Part shown: positions 40,244 to 51,693 of the stretch, piece after piece
Position numbering within the stretch: position 1 is the stretch's first letter
How the letters are laid out: the number at the start of each line of letters is the position of its first letter
From: Pezicula radicicola
Taxonomy: Eukaryota > Ascomycota > Leotiomycetes > Helotiales > Dermateaceae
Length of the DNA stretch: 64,000 nucleotides
Reading direction: 5' to 3'
Assembly: GCA_003008705.1 (NCBI GenBank)
Contig: PDUO01000026.1
Location: 806,001 to 870,000, forward strand
Notes under the pieces: model-generated
Seen by the model: only the letters and a program-made list of their open reading frames with translations
Databases searched by the model: none
Told to the model about the DNA's origin: nothing
Position numbers and translations under genes: made by a program

Positions 40244-41266
40244 GATTGAAGTCTGAGTATCAAGAGTAAGGTGATGAGAGTGGGTAGGTGTCTTGGTCAA
40301 GAGCCCACAACTCTTAATGAATAAGCTCTATCCTTATATATCTGAAAATACCCTATGCCGTACCATGATGGTATCATAAGTTTGATGTATCCTTGGCCTT
40401 TTAGTGTGAAGGCGATTAGCATCTTCAGCGTCCATTTCCCTAGAGAACTGCCACCCAACAAAGGCAGTGTCAAGCGCCAGAACACCTGAATTGTTGTAAT
40501 AAGCTCACAATTTCGTCAATTAATCTATAAATGTTGCTAATGTTCCTGTGTATAGCTATGCCGAGACTTAGAGACAGGCCTCAACAACGCTTCGTGGTAT
40601 TTGTTTCCATATCCTAGGCATTCTTGAATTAGCGATCCCGACCTCGTGTTTGATTCCGTTGTCATTTATAGCCTATTGCCAAGAAATTCCGTAAATATAA
40701 TTCAGTTATGGCCTATTTGGAAGACACGCCTGGTGAAAGTGCTGAGAATACAATGTTGGAAAACTGCGCCGTCGATTGTGCTTCAATATTGTATATCTAT
40801 CTTGTCCAGTGGCGAAGTCGAAATATTGCCAAGAGCCACAAAACAGTCTGTCGGATGAAGGTATGAAGAAATTTTAATTCTCGTCAGGAGCCTTGCGGAC
40901 TGATGTTGCTTCTTGGTAAGAGTTTGTTGGAAAACCCGACTATTACATTGGTGGATGTTTTTGCGACTCTCGGGGGTAGGATTTCGACTCTCGGCTGCGA
41001 TTGTGGTCAGAAGGCCGCACCCATCCGCGCTTATGTATGTGGCCATTTCAGTACTTCAGCCTTGCTAATCTAGTCCACACCTACAATATTTGAACGTTTT
41101 TGTTGGCTTGGCAAGGCATTGCACATACTGATAGTGGTATTCTCTGGAGTATTCGAAAAGAAGACTGTTAATGTATTGTACATAAGAGTAAGTTCCTTTC
41201 CGCTCAGCATGGAAAAATAGTTGGTAGGGAAACTGGCAACCTTTCGTTGTCTTGAATTTTCTTGGG
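40244..41266. promoter_or_regulatory. Divergent intergenic region between two secreted-protein genes
   Basis: One kb between the peptidase start and the 8-exon secreted-protein start. Small frames here carry no motif. Both genes may share regulation, but no operator-like repeat is visible. Confidence 0.4.
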
Positions 41267-43912
41267 ATGCATTATTTATATCTCATCACCGTTTTATGCC
41301 AAGCTTATAGAGCCTCGGCACAACATAACACTGCTCCACAGACAACAGCAGCTCCAAATTCACTGCCCAAACGCGACCCGACAGCGACGGTACTCTTAGG
41401 GCCAGTCTCTGATTATTTACAAGTATCTGTGGGTCTTCTTTCCAAATTCTCTTTTCTCAAAAACCTGACAGTTTGTAGCCAAGCGCGCCGACTGTGACCG
41501 GGAGAGATTTCACGCTCGCACCAGGTGCTACACCATCGGATGGCTTTGACTTCTATATGGGCCCCGATTTGGTGCCTCAAGTACAAAGTGCTGGTGAGTG
41601 GTTATCTGTACCGATAAGCTCTTGATTTGGCTAGTCGCTTAATTCGAATCGTTCCTGACTTCAAGCAATGCCACTCCCTGAGCAACCCAACTGCCGAGTA
41701 TCTCACTTGATCTGAGTAACGCACCTTTGAGTAACTCATTTAACTTGAGTAGTCTATGTACCTTAAGCAACTCACGGTTCAGCAAGGAATTCATGGAATT
41801 AAGCGTTTCATGAACTTGTCGGCACAGAATCTACGACATTTTTTCAGAGCACCAAAGCTAATCAGTTTTGTAGTTGAACAGAATTGTGCCAACCCAAGCG
41901 ACCCACAGTGTCTAACAAGCATTGTGGCTCTGATCCCTACCGACTCGCTAGATTTACAGCGCCGCCAAACTGGACTTGGAGTTCTTGTTGGCTCAGCGTT
42001 GGCAGCAGCGGTTGGTGTTATAATTTCAATATTTTTCAATAATGGGAAAGAAAACGTAGTCCCACAGGTACACATCCCAGCACCAGCAGTAACTCAAATA
42101 CAAGCAGCAACGACAGCTAGTACAGTCGTGTTCGCAACTGCTACTGATGATCCAAGTCCGGTTACTATTACTGTAACTCCAACAGCTGATCCAACGTAAG
42201 CAATATAAGCTCTAGTCTATTTCATATACCTGTCGCTAATTTTAAGTTCAAGTGGTTCCGTGACAACTGCTACAAATGGTGACCTGTCAATAAATTTGCC
42301 CGAAGATTTTGCAGGCAGGTTAAACGACTTGATTGCCCAGGAAGGCGGATGTGCCTCAAATAAGCGCGATCTCAGCGATTCTCTACTATCCTGTTTGGTT
42401 ACTTCTACTGGTGCAGTGATGGAAAATGTCGTCAATGGACCAGCTGCGGACCTCGTTTTACTACAAGGAAATTTTCGCCCCCCAGGCAATGCAGCTTTGC
42501 TAGGTGCTTTGAACCAAATTATTCAGAATGCTGCTGCCATTCAGACTGCCTTAGGACTCGCTCAAGATCAGTTCAATACTCTTGCCGACGCTACTTTCTG
42601 GTTGACATACGCCAAACTGATCCTCAAAGAGAGCGTTGGAACTTCAACAACAATTGCGAATGATGAGCTGGGTGAAGACGATGACAGTAAAGACTGTCCA
42701 CCTGACGATAGAACACCTTCGTGTATGAACTGTGGGGGGAATCAGGGCGGAAACATTTGTGTTGGCGTAAGTCACTTCAATGAGTGGCAACATCAATTAT
42801 ATCACTAATACATGACGTAGTTTCCACAATCAAATAACCTCTGGAAAGGGTGAGCCTCATCATACCTTGCTCTGTGTCTCTGCTAATGAATTTTCAGATG
42901 TGTTTGCATAGATAGAAAGCCAGTGCCGCCACGTATCTTCACTGGGACTCTGCAGGAACTAAATGATGCTCAGAACGCTCTAGCAAATTTACCCCTTTTA
43001 CCTACCCAGACAGCCGTGTTGCCAGCTTGCGCAACTACGAAGGTCCAGGTAGAGACTGCACTGTTCAAAAGGTATTATATACGTTCAATATTTGGTGTAA
43101 GGTTTATAACTCGACTATAGTCTCATCACAACTTTTTGCAAAGACCATACCGATGATATAAGCACTAGCACTGCCACAAATCTGACCAACAAAGATGCCA
43201 CAGGGTCCTGGCCCTCTTATGACGACTGGGTGTTCGAGTTTAGTTTCTTGGACCAACCAGGACCCTGCGATCAACCCTGTGAGAAGTTGTATAATCTCTT
43301 TTCGCAAGACACTCAATGTAAGTTTCAATTCAGAAATTCCAAACATAGCTCTAACCTCCTGAAGGTTCATATGATTCTCATACTTTGGCCTCAAATGGCT
43401 TCATCTTTCAGGACTGCGGTGTTGCCGGATTCTCAATCACTGAGCCTGACAGTCCACCGGCACAAACAACTACAGCAGCTCCAGCAGGACCAACTCTGGT
43501 ATCACCTTACGAGGAAGGAACATGTTCCCTAAAATTAACACAATGGAACAATCGAGATGGCTCAACCTTTGACTCCGGACCTGGATATGGTACAAGTGAA
43601 TACTCAGTAGCTGTCACTATCTACGATAACGGCGGAAATTCAATTGGCAGTTCTACTCGCAAGGATGCTAGCGATGCAAAGCCCCTAACCGTAACTAGCA
43701 AACTTGAAAGTGCTATGCTTATTACGCCAGAAGAGCGGGATGATTATATTCAGTTTGGTCTAACTGGTCAGGCGTGGCCAAGTAACAATAAAGACGGGGA
43801 CCCGAGAGCTCATTGTGATGTAGGTGGATGGAACGGTGGTGTACAGAGGGATATGACTTGTACTTTTGCTTGTGGATATAGTGGTGGAAAGTCTTCTGAT
43901 GGATCAAATTGA
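41267..43912 (+). CDS. Secreted multi-exon protein with putative Kex2 sites; family unknown
   Basis: Eight exons: 41267-41422, 41479-41593, 41874-42195, 42247-42766, 42821-42849, 42898-43071, 43121-43317, 43365-43912; all junctions keep frame, giving about 686 aa. It starts MHYLYLITVLCQAYRASAQ (signal peptide). Dibasic sites LPKR (35-36), LQRR and SNKR could be Kex2 cleavage points. A hydrophobic stretch, GVLVGSALAAAVGVIISIFF, lies after the second. The C-terminal domain has many Cys and DDWVFEFSFLDQPGPCDQPC, then TQWNNRDGSTFDSGPGYGTS. Exon 5 is a 29-nt microexon. Intron 2 is 280 nt and carries a MITE-like relic. The family is not recognised; effector, surface or hydrolase-associated roles are all possible. 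Confidence 0.72.
41640..41800. repeat. MITE-like relic inside intron 2
   Basis: Inside the long second intron of the secreted-protein gene, GAGTATCTCACTTGATCTGA, GAGTAACTCATTTAACTTGA and CCTTAAGCAACTCA repeat the interior word pattern of the CCGTACGAAT MITEs (compare 22,081-22,160). The ends are not preserved. Confidence 0.5.
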
Positions 43913-45140
43913 ATAGGGATGGGACTTGACTCGAGGGGTGATGTTTTCAGGGCTATACCTTTTCGAAACTGCACAATGGGTAGAAAGCACATACATTCTT
44001 TTGATTTTTGCCATTATCAATATGTTACAGCGTAAACTTCTACGAAGGACTATGTGACCGCTCCCATTGAATACGTCTAGTTTGGCACTCTTGTTTCTTA
44101 CAGAATACAACGCCTATTTTTTCTGCGGCTTTAAGTGTTGCTCCCCTAACGATTTAATACATTGGGAGCTATAACTGAAGCAATAAAGATGAATATCACG
44201 TAGCACTACCATGGGCACGGAAGGTTAAAAAACATGATTCGTAGTTCTCTTCCTCCGTGTGCATTTTGTCTTATAAACTATAAGCCTCAAGTCAAATAGC
44301 TGAAGGAAGAGAGTTACCCTACTAAAATTAGTTACTCAATTCAAGACATCACTAATTTCAAACCACTGTTTGGAAAGGAGATAATGGCTTTGTACTCTAC
44401 AGGGAATTAGGAAACCCCCATGAGGAAGAGAAAAGAACTAAAGAAGTGTGAAAGCCATCCCTCCCGTAGATCACCTGTCAATATCATGTGTTTGTGCCAA
44501 TAAGGAGATGGAAATCCAGGCATTGAACGTGCGATTCAGAGATAAATGGCAACGAGGGTGGAGGAAATGCTGGTAAGAGCTGTTGAACTCTCTGCATCGG
44601 CAACCGCAGTGCTGGTAGTAGCGTGTAGTAGCGTGTACTTGCTTAACATGAACAAGCGAGTTATCCGCGCCTGATAGAAGTCTGCCATACTTGCGCTGCG
44701 CAGAGTTAGAGTGATTTGGCATCTGATGACCAAACTTGTTCGTGCCTACGCTCCATTGTGTTGGTTCAATTGGGGAATTGTGGCACACTGCCAATGAATA
44801 GATATTGCTCTGAATTTCGTGCCGTAGGCTGATTAATATACATTGTGAAGAAGGATTATTTTTGGGGTAGTAATTTCTGTATGTAGAAGGTCAGTAAGCT
44901 AATTTACTAAGCGTGTGGGAGTATGGACTTACCTGTGAGGTTCTGTATTAGTTGAGAAGGTAAGTTTATCTAGGCCATTAGTCAATTCGTTAATTGGTCA
45001 CGGTATTGATCGAGATTTCGCAAAGGAAATATGTGCACTCTGGAGGTGGTGTTATAGTTGTTTGTAGATGGGCGGATCTGTTTTTGACTAGGTAATATTT
45101 ATTTGTAAATAATTTGTTTATATTGGCCAGAGAGCGGTCA

Positions 45141-45245
45141 CCATGGCTTCAGCACGGTAAACCGGAAGTAGTAATTTACCAGGTTCCAACAACGCTTTAT
45201 GCAATTTTCATTATAAGACAACAGCTGTCAAAACCAACTTTGACA
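45141..45245. repeat. Diverged direct repeat, left copy
   Basis: Matches the copy at 45,862-45,960 in ordered blocks: TGGCTTCAGC, TAAA(C)CGGAAG, then CATTATAAGACAA. Spacing is about 720 bp. It could be remnants of LTRs or of a tandem duplication. Confidence 0.5.
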
Positions 45246-45861
45246 ATTAGCTAGATGCTCAATGTTGTAGCTAGTTATTTTCCACGTCCTTCGTCTAGTA
45301 TTGCAACTTTACCATGAGAGCTTTTCTCGTTTGCGATGCTTGTTGTCAGTGGCTGTTTCTGTTAAGATGGATAAGATTAAAAGATAGGATAAAAGCTAAT
45401 TATATGGCACCCCTAAATACTACGCTAATAAAAAGTTGTAAATTAATAACCCAAGAGCATGTCTTTTTGAATTTTTTTTATCTATATACTAATCTAAACA
45501 AAGCAAACAATAAACTAACTTGTGAAAGACTTCCTCTATGCTTCCTATCCTTATAACAACTATTTATGTATAAGCAAACCATTTTATTACAAGATGACAA
45601 CACTGCAGCCACTGACAATTAAGGATTAGATTCGCCGCCAATAAAAATCTTAATGAGTCTTAATCTCCTGCCTTCTAGTTTACCTCCCATGTAGACATTG
45701 GTTTTATTAATCTTCTTATCACTATTAATAGTTCCACAACTCACTCCCTTTAAACGCATTTGGGATGATATTCGTAAAAGCTAAGGTTCGGTAATATTTT
45801 AGGAGAACCTGCTAAGAAGCCACAAAAAGTATAATAATGTTATCATAGGCAGTAAAGCACA

Positions 45862-45960
45862 CCCTGGCTTCAGCGAGCTAAATCGGAAGCAAGAAATTCT
45901 AACAATGGTGTATGCTCATTATAAGACAAGACAAATCATTTACCGTCTTTATCAATTATG
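45862..45960. repeat. Diverged direct repeat, right copy
   Basis: Second copy of the repeat at 45,141: TGGCTTCAGCGAGCTAAATC, GGAAG, and TCATTATAAGACAAGAC in the same order. Confidence 0.5.
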
Positions 45961-46713
45961 TTTTATCCATTATGTACAGTGGTAAAGTTAGATTCTAATT
46001 AACTGATAATGTAAATATATTTTAATTCCTGGCTCATTTCTACTTTTGTTATTGGTAATTCTTACCAAAGATTTATACCTGCCTGGTAGTTATTAGCTGG
46101 CTTACTTAGTCAGATTCTTCAAGTTTTCTATACTTGATGCTAGAGCTAGATATTTCTATTGCAAGTGTAAAGATAAGCGAGCGGCACTAACAACTTTATG
46201 ATGTGTAATTCTTGACTCTATTCTTAATTTTGTGGGTTTAGAACAAGCGCACATAGTCATTACATATAGAAGCCTCTTAACGAACTTTGTATAGGCAATT
46301 TATTTAGTTCAAGTGACTTGACTTGAGCATAGAAGCTATATAGCTAGAAAACAAGAATGCCCTAGGCTTATCGAATCACAACACAATTTTTCAAATAAGT
46401 AAGATATTAGCCATTCGCAGGCTGCTCGAAAGATTTCAGAGCGTTAATGGTATTGCATTCCATATTCACAACCAAGTCTATATATATACCTAGAACCGCT
46501 GTAGACTATATAACCTGTGAACAATTCGCCATTGTCCTAGTTCTACGGAACATCTAGTGTATGTCTCTTAGAAGCTTGTTGTCTGAATATTACGATCCTG
46601 TAGATTCTCTAGTCTTCTCTCAAGCTGTAGGGAAGCTTAATATCCCGGATATTTATGATCGCTACTACAAGAACAACCCTTAAAACCTTGTCAGAAGCCG
46701 ACGAGTTTCGTAG

Positions 46714-47931
46714 CTAAATGCTCTTGCTAGATTTGCCGGTCCGTTTCTTCCAAGGCAGCCATCTTCGGAGTCTAAACTTCTTACGCGGCTTGGCTATGTC
46801 CTTGTAGCGATTAACGATCTGCTGCTGGTCTTGTTCCACTTGATTTTCTTCTCTGAGTTCCTCAACGACCTGTTGTTGATCGTTTCCCACTTGCTTATCT
46901 ACTCTCCCTAAGTCCTCAAGAACCTTCTTTTGCTTCTTCTCAGCCTCTTCTGCAACAACCTGCTGGTGATCTTTCTCCGCCCATTCCCTTTCCCTTTTAT
47001 CCTGGCCATACCAATGAGGCAGATACAAGTATGGTGCTCCTATCTCCCAAACTGCCTGAGGATCTGGGGCAACAATGCGTGGCCTGCTGACATCTCGAAG
47101 CAGCTCAGCGTTAGTTTCTCTAATTGGCGCTTCCGCGGCCTCTAGCTCTTCGGGAGTTATTGGTTTATAAAGATCCACGAAGTTAAAACCTCTGACACCG
47201 CACATATTTACTATTATGAAAGGAAGATTCATTGGAACTGAAACCCGTGGGGCGTAAGGATGATCGTATGTTCGTATACTGACAGTGTTCGTCGTGCCGA
47301 AAGGTTCTGTACTATAGTAGAGTTTCACATCTTGGAGCCCTCGGAGATCCCAAAGCTCGTCGAGTCCTGGGAATTGATTCTCTAGTTTATAAAAATCGGG
47401 TTCGTCAATCAAGATTTTCGGGCATAGAGTGATATCAATGGTGAGATTTCTGAGTCCAGGACAGTGGGAAAGCGACTTCATGGCAAGATCCATTGGCAGG
47501 GGTTTCTCAATAGAGCAGCAATAACCAATAGTGATCCTTTGAATTGCTGCACGGTACTTCGAATCGATTCCTGCCAAGTAGCCTAACAGATGCTTGGGGC
47601 AAATGAATTTAAAACTGTTGATTTTGTAGAACAAGCTCTCTCCTATAACATCATTATAGATGGCCCGGCAAGTCCTAGGCAGATCTCGCGCAGTCTTTAT
47701 TGGCGCTTGTGCGTGACTGTGAATCTGGAGATCTTCATGACATGACCAGTCAGCCGTTCTTTCGGGGGTATTGTTCTCGAATTCGACATAGCCTTTGGAG
47801 ATGTCGTGAATAGGACATATTGGTTCGTGGTACGTGAGCGCATAGGACCAAATTTGTAGCCTGACTTCTGTTGGAAGGTTCAGCAGAGGGCTCTCTGAAT
47901 TATTTTGTAAAGAATGAGTAGACGTTGCCAT
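46714..47931 (-). CDS. 2EXR/F-box-like domain protein with coiled-coil basic tail
   Basis: A single exon of 405 aa. Near the N-terminus LLNLPTEVRLQIWSYALTYH is the 2EXR/F-box-like signature, followed by DLPRTCRAIYNDVIGESLFY. The C-terminal 90 residues are Glu/Gln/Lys-rich and repetitive (EEAEKKQKKVLEDLGRVDKQ and similar), a likely coiled coil, then a basic end (KPRKKFRLRRWLPWKKR). This is a second member of the 2EXR group in the window (the first is at 1.4-2.7 kb) but with the coil at the other end. Function unknown. Confidence 0.8.
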   Translation of the reverse strand: MATSTHSLQNNSESPLLNLPTEVRLQIWSYALTYHEPICPIHDISKGYVEFENNTPERTADWSCHEDLQIHSHAQAPIKTARDLPRTCRAIYNDVIGESLFYKINSFKFICPKHLLGYLAGIDSKYRAAIQRITIGYCCSIEKPLPMDLAMKSLSHCPGLRNLTIDITLCPKILIDEPDFYKLENQFPGLDELWDLRGLQDVKLYYSTEPFGTTNTVSIRTYDHPYAPRVSVPMNLPFIIVNMCGVRGFNFVDLYKPITPEELEAAEAPIRETNAELLRDVSRPRIVAPDPQAVWEIGAPYLYLPHWYGQDKREREWAEKDHQQVVAEEAEKKQKKVLEDLGRVDKQVGNDQQQVVEELREENQVEQDQQQIVNRYKDIAKPRKKFRLRRWLPWKKRTGKSSKSI

Positions 47932-48809
47932 AGTGGCTGCTTATTCTACATTAGTCGTCGTAAATATGCCAAAGTATAGGATGATTTAACACACTGAGAT
48001 AGGAGAAGAAACTGGATCCTTCGCAGAAGTATTTAGATGTTTAGATGTTTTAGTGAAAGGAGAAATAAAAAGAATTGTTGTGCGTTGAATCCAGCGAGGT
48101 CACTTGAATTCCCAGGTCCCCAAGCGTTCTCTAACGGCGTGCGGTCCAAGTGCAGCAAAGTTAGAATAGTACAAAATGCTAGGAACCGTTTGTTTCTAAC
48201 AGTACAGCGCTAAAGGTGTTTGGTAAGACCCCTTTAAACCACAGAAAATAGGCGCCGGACTGATCTCTAATCGTTAGGATTGCTATTTTCGTTGTACCGA
48301 TAGCAATACTGCGAAAACTTGACGGAAACTATATTTTATGTTCTTAAAAAGCTTCAGACTATGTAAGGACACACTCCTCCTATTGTCCTTATTCTAGATT
48401 TTGTTCGGCTTCAAGATCCCTCCGATGTCAGCGCAGTGACCGCCTTTTTTATCCCTTGTCTGGCTGTTACATGGCAAGACTACTCTCGAGTTACTCGAAC
48501 CATAGGGGCGAGAGAATTGTACTAGCAATAACTGCGTATACAGATCGGGCCGGGAATTTTGCTGAAGATAGGTCAAGGAAAATGCGTGCTACGAAAATTA
48601 AAACAGAGAGAGAGAGAGAGAGCGTTAGATATATGAGAATTTAATGGCGCTCCTGTTGTGTACCCGCTTGGATAACAAACCAGTAAATATGAAGCAAACA
48701 ATATCTAGTAAAGAGAATTTGAAGTACTACCTCATGTGTAGGCTGCGAAAAGTCACCAAACAGTTCAGGACACAGCCATGGCTGTGTGACAACCACCTTT
48801 TGCATTCTC
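47932..48809. other. Intergenic, with a short AG microsatellite
   Basis: Promoter of the 2EXR gene on the left and 3' UTR of the reductase gene on the right. An (AG)n run of about 10 units lies at 48,604-48,623. No gene is supported. Confidence 0.45.
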
Positions 48810-49860
48810 CTACATGTTCCTTCCGCCAGTAACCATGATCGTCTGACCAGTGATATAACTAAAAAGTGGACTTGCTGCTGCCAAAATGGCGCTCGCAGCT
48901 TCGGTTGCTGTGCCGGGTCTTCTCAATGGGATATCTGCATGGGCATTATCTGCCAGAGAGCCCGAGCCCGATGGTATGCCCAAAGAAATCTTCTCTCCGT
49001 CAGGCGTCGTAACAAACACACCCTTCTCCTTGGCAGCCGTCAACCTAGTCAAAATATGTCCAAAGGCAACCGAGTTGCATCTAACACCAAACTTGGGGCC
49101 CCATTCCTTAGCAATAACCTTGGTTAGACCATTGATTCCAGCCTTCGCAAGGCCATAGTTGGCTTGTCCTGCATTGCCGTGAACACCAGACGTCGACGAT
49201 ATGTTGACAATGGCTCGTGATTCGCCGTCCGTCACCCTAAAGTATGGCGCTGCCTCTCGAACGAGCTTAAATGGTGCGGTGTTATGGAGAGCAATGATAT
49301 TGTCCCATTGCTTGTCCGTCATCTATTGACCGAGGGCGTGATCAGCATGCTCTTCCTCACCTGCAAGATCCAATCCCAGATTCAGATCAAGCATCTCCCA
49401 ATCTGCCAGATAGCGCAGACCCATATGATATTGAAGTGTGTGTACCTTGTGAATAACGCCATCCCATGTATATCCTGCATTATTCACGATAATATGTATC
49501 TTTCCGTTTCCGAATTCGGCGGTCTTCTTGACGAGGGTCTTTAGGTAATCTGCATCGAGCATGTCGCCCGCTACTGCGATTGCTGTTCCGCCGTTTTTAT
49601 TGATGTTGTCGGCGACTTCTTGCGCTTTCTCTGTAGCGGGGTCAGCTTCTAGCTTGGTACCTATGCGATGCACGGCCGTAGGGGAAACTCTTACTTCCAT
49701 CGATATCTGAGACCACAACCTTAGCGCCTTCATTGGCAAAGAGCCGGGCTGCCTCCGCGCCAATTCCTTGACCTGAGCCAGTGATGATAGCTACTTGCCC
49801 GGCAAGCAAACCACGGGGGTAGTTGAGATGGCCTGCAATCTGCGCTATTCTATCCGCCAT
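48810..49860 (-). CDS. Short-chain dehydrogenase, FabG-like 3-oxoacyl reductase
   Basis: Three exons (49860-49695, 49630-49446, 49322-48810), about 287 aa. Intron 1 is taken as 64 nt with branch CTGAC and acceptor CTACAG, because this gives VVVSDIDGKKAQEVADNINK; a nearer AG would leave a 34-nt intron, too short. Intron 2 is 123 nt. Motifs: TGSGQGIG at 27-34 (NAD(P) binding), NNAG, NISSTSG (active Ser near 160), and YGLAK with Y173 and K177. Known activity of the group: NAD(P)H-dependent reduction of 3-oxoacyl or similar carbonyls; the substrate here is unknown. Length and motifs are intact, unlike the decayed enzyme genes that follow. Confidence 0.9.
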
Positions 49861-51300
49861 ACTGAACGTGTGCTAGGATATAGTGAGAAAGTGATGAATT
49901 GGTAGATTTAAGTCAATTCTGGAGAGAGGGGGCGACGTTTAATAAGTGCTGCAGACATGATTTTTTGGGTAAGCTTTCCCCAGATTGAGGCTTGCCGTTG
50001 CCGTTACCGAGGTCAAATAGGTTTCGGTTAAGTCAACTATGCTTACATAGCCTCATACGATGGTGGCCCTATATCACCACATGATTTGAGCAACCTAGTT
50101 TATGGATCCTCTGCATTGCAATTATCTTTACAGAACTTAGTCCTTACGCGTTATTCCAAAAAGATTGCGGTGCTTAGTGAGGCTAGAGTGTCCTGGAGTA
50201 CTAAAGTGACGCGAGGGTTTCGCAATGCTCGCCATAAGTGAAGTCGGGATGAATCCAGGGCCTTGAAATGGGTCGGCAGGTAGTTTTTAAAGTTAAAGAT
50301 ATATCAGCCCTAGATTCATTCGTAAAAGTAGTATAACTATTTACGAAGGCAAATGCTAGAAATTCTCGCTCTAACATCGGGGAAGTAAACAGTCAGTCAC
50401 CTGACCCCCCTTTTATATGTGTTCGCTTAACTTTACTCTTGCGACGCGAGGGACTATATCACTATTCCAACCCTTTACTTTCCCTCTCTTATAAAACCAG
50501 CTAACAGAGCCTCTCAAATCCTTAAGATTATCCCAACTCCAATATATTAATAGGACTAAATCTCAGAATCTTGCGTCTTACAATTCAAGCCTAGACACAA
50601 TTCACCAAGTTGAGAATCCTATATCTGAATACAAAATATCCCACCTAAACAGTTAAACCAGAAAGGTGCTTTACTTTGTAAAACAGGCCAAAGAAAACCC
50701 ACTCAATGGAAGCTCACCCTGACGGATACTTCGGCGCAATCCTTGACTTGCTACTCTGACGATCAACACCTAAGGCCTAGGACTCTCAAGCAAGATATTT
50801 GTTACACATCTACTGCGTTTAAATTAATAGAAATTTTATTATATTATTGACAACAGCATTATATATGACAACACTTTCAGAGCCTTAAAAATTGCCTTAG
50901 ACAAGAAGGAGCGGTATTATGATTTTCGATACAAGCCCCAGGGCTCATGAAATCTTCTGCGTCGTCCCAGGGGTGACATTGTATAAATGAAGACGTTTTT
51001 AGGCATCCTGCTCCATTTGAGAAGGGCCTTTAGCGACCTTATAGGAGATGTATTCGTTGGTCCTTACGACTGTCTACAATGCTGCAGGCGAAGTATCTTT
51101 GCTAGGTACATCGGCAGAAAGATTATAGTTTGATCATGCGGTACTAGGGTTCTATCAAGAATAAGTGAAAAGGCATTAATAAAAAAATCACCCCCTTGAG
51201 TACCATATACTTTGTAGATTAACTTGGAAATTTGGGGAATTTTAAATTCTTCTCCCATGTCACACCTTCCAAAGCCTCCAACTCCACCATAAACCACTCC
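49861..51300. other. Intergenic, no gene seen
   Basis: Promoter side of the reductase gene and AT-rich sequence. Around 50,400-50,700 are C/T-rich lines without frames. No motif-bearing frame or repeat recognised. Confidence 0.45.
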
Positions 51301-51693
51301 CTAAGCCGCACCCTCCCCAACAACCCTCTGAACATGCTTCGTCCTAATCAACTTCGGAACCCCATCCTCAGCCTCCAAATCCCACTCCATCATATCAACA
51401 CTATCAACAACCTTACCGCCAGGCAACCCCGTAATCCTCAAAAAGAACCAAACCCTATTACCCTCCTGAATAGCATCTTTAACCTCAGATCTAAAACCCG
51501 GTGCGGTATCAGAGAATCCTTTCCACATGGCTACCATGTTTTCAGCTCCTTTGATGACTGGAATATCGTCGTGGTATTGTTCGGAGGTTGGTGTTAGGTA
51601 TGTGGATCCTTTTTGGAGATCTTTTTCGTGACACTAGAGTTCAAGCTATTTGGTGGCGTGGGCTTTGAGGTCTATTGTTGGTTTGGTCGTCAT
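51301..51693 (-). pseudogene. SnoaL-like (NTF2-fold) gene with two in-frame stops
   Basis: From ATG 51693 the frame reads MTTKPTIDLKAHATK, then TAG, three codons, a second TAG (within about 51,648-51,634), and continues in the same frame through EQYHDDIPVIKGAENMVAMW and ITGLPGGKVVDSVDMMEW to a stop at 51,301. The unbroken span would be about 130 codons, normal for SnoaL-like proteins (PGFRSEV..., LPGG.V, VDMM). There is no GT between the ATG and the stops, so an intron cannot remove them. Both stops could come from CAG by C-to-T. The 3' part alone (78 codons from an internal Met) would lack the N-terminal helices. Confidence 0.72.

Larger units (their letters stand above)
43913..46713. other. 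AT-rich intergenic region with a diverged direct repeat
   Basis: No supported gene over 2.8 kb. GAGTTACC/GTTACTCAATTCAAG words occur near 44,310-44,350. Two ~100-bp diverged direct repeats are annotated separately. The rest, from 45,300 on, is AT-rich with only short frames. Confidence 0.45.

Noticed and set aside
48604..48623. AG repeat as a functional array
   Set aside because: A short simple microsatellite; nothing around it suggests a CRISPR-like or regulatory array.
49661..49694. 34-nt intron in the reductase gene using the first AG
   Set aside because: It is below the usual minimum intron size; the CTACAG acceptor further on keeps frame and gives a better match to the family.
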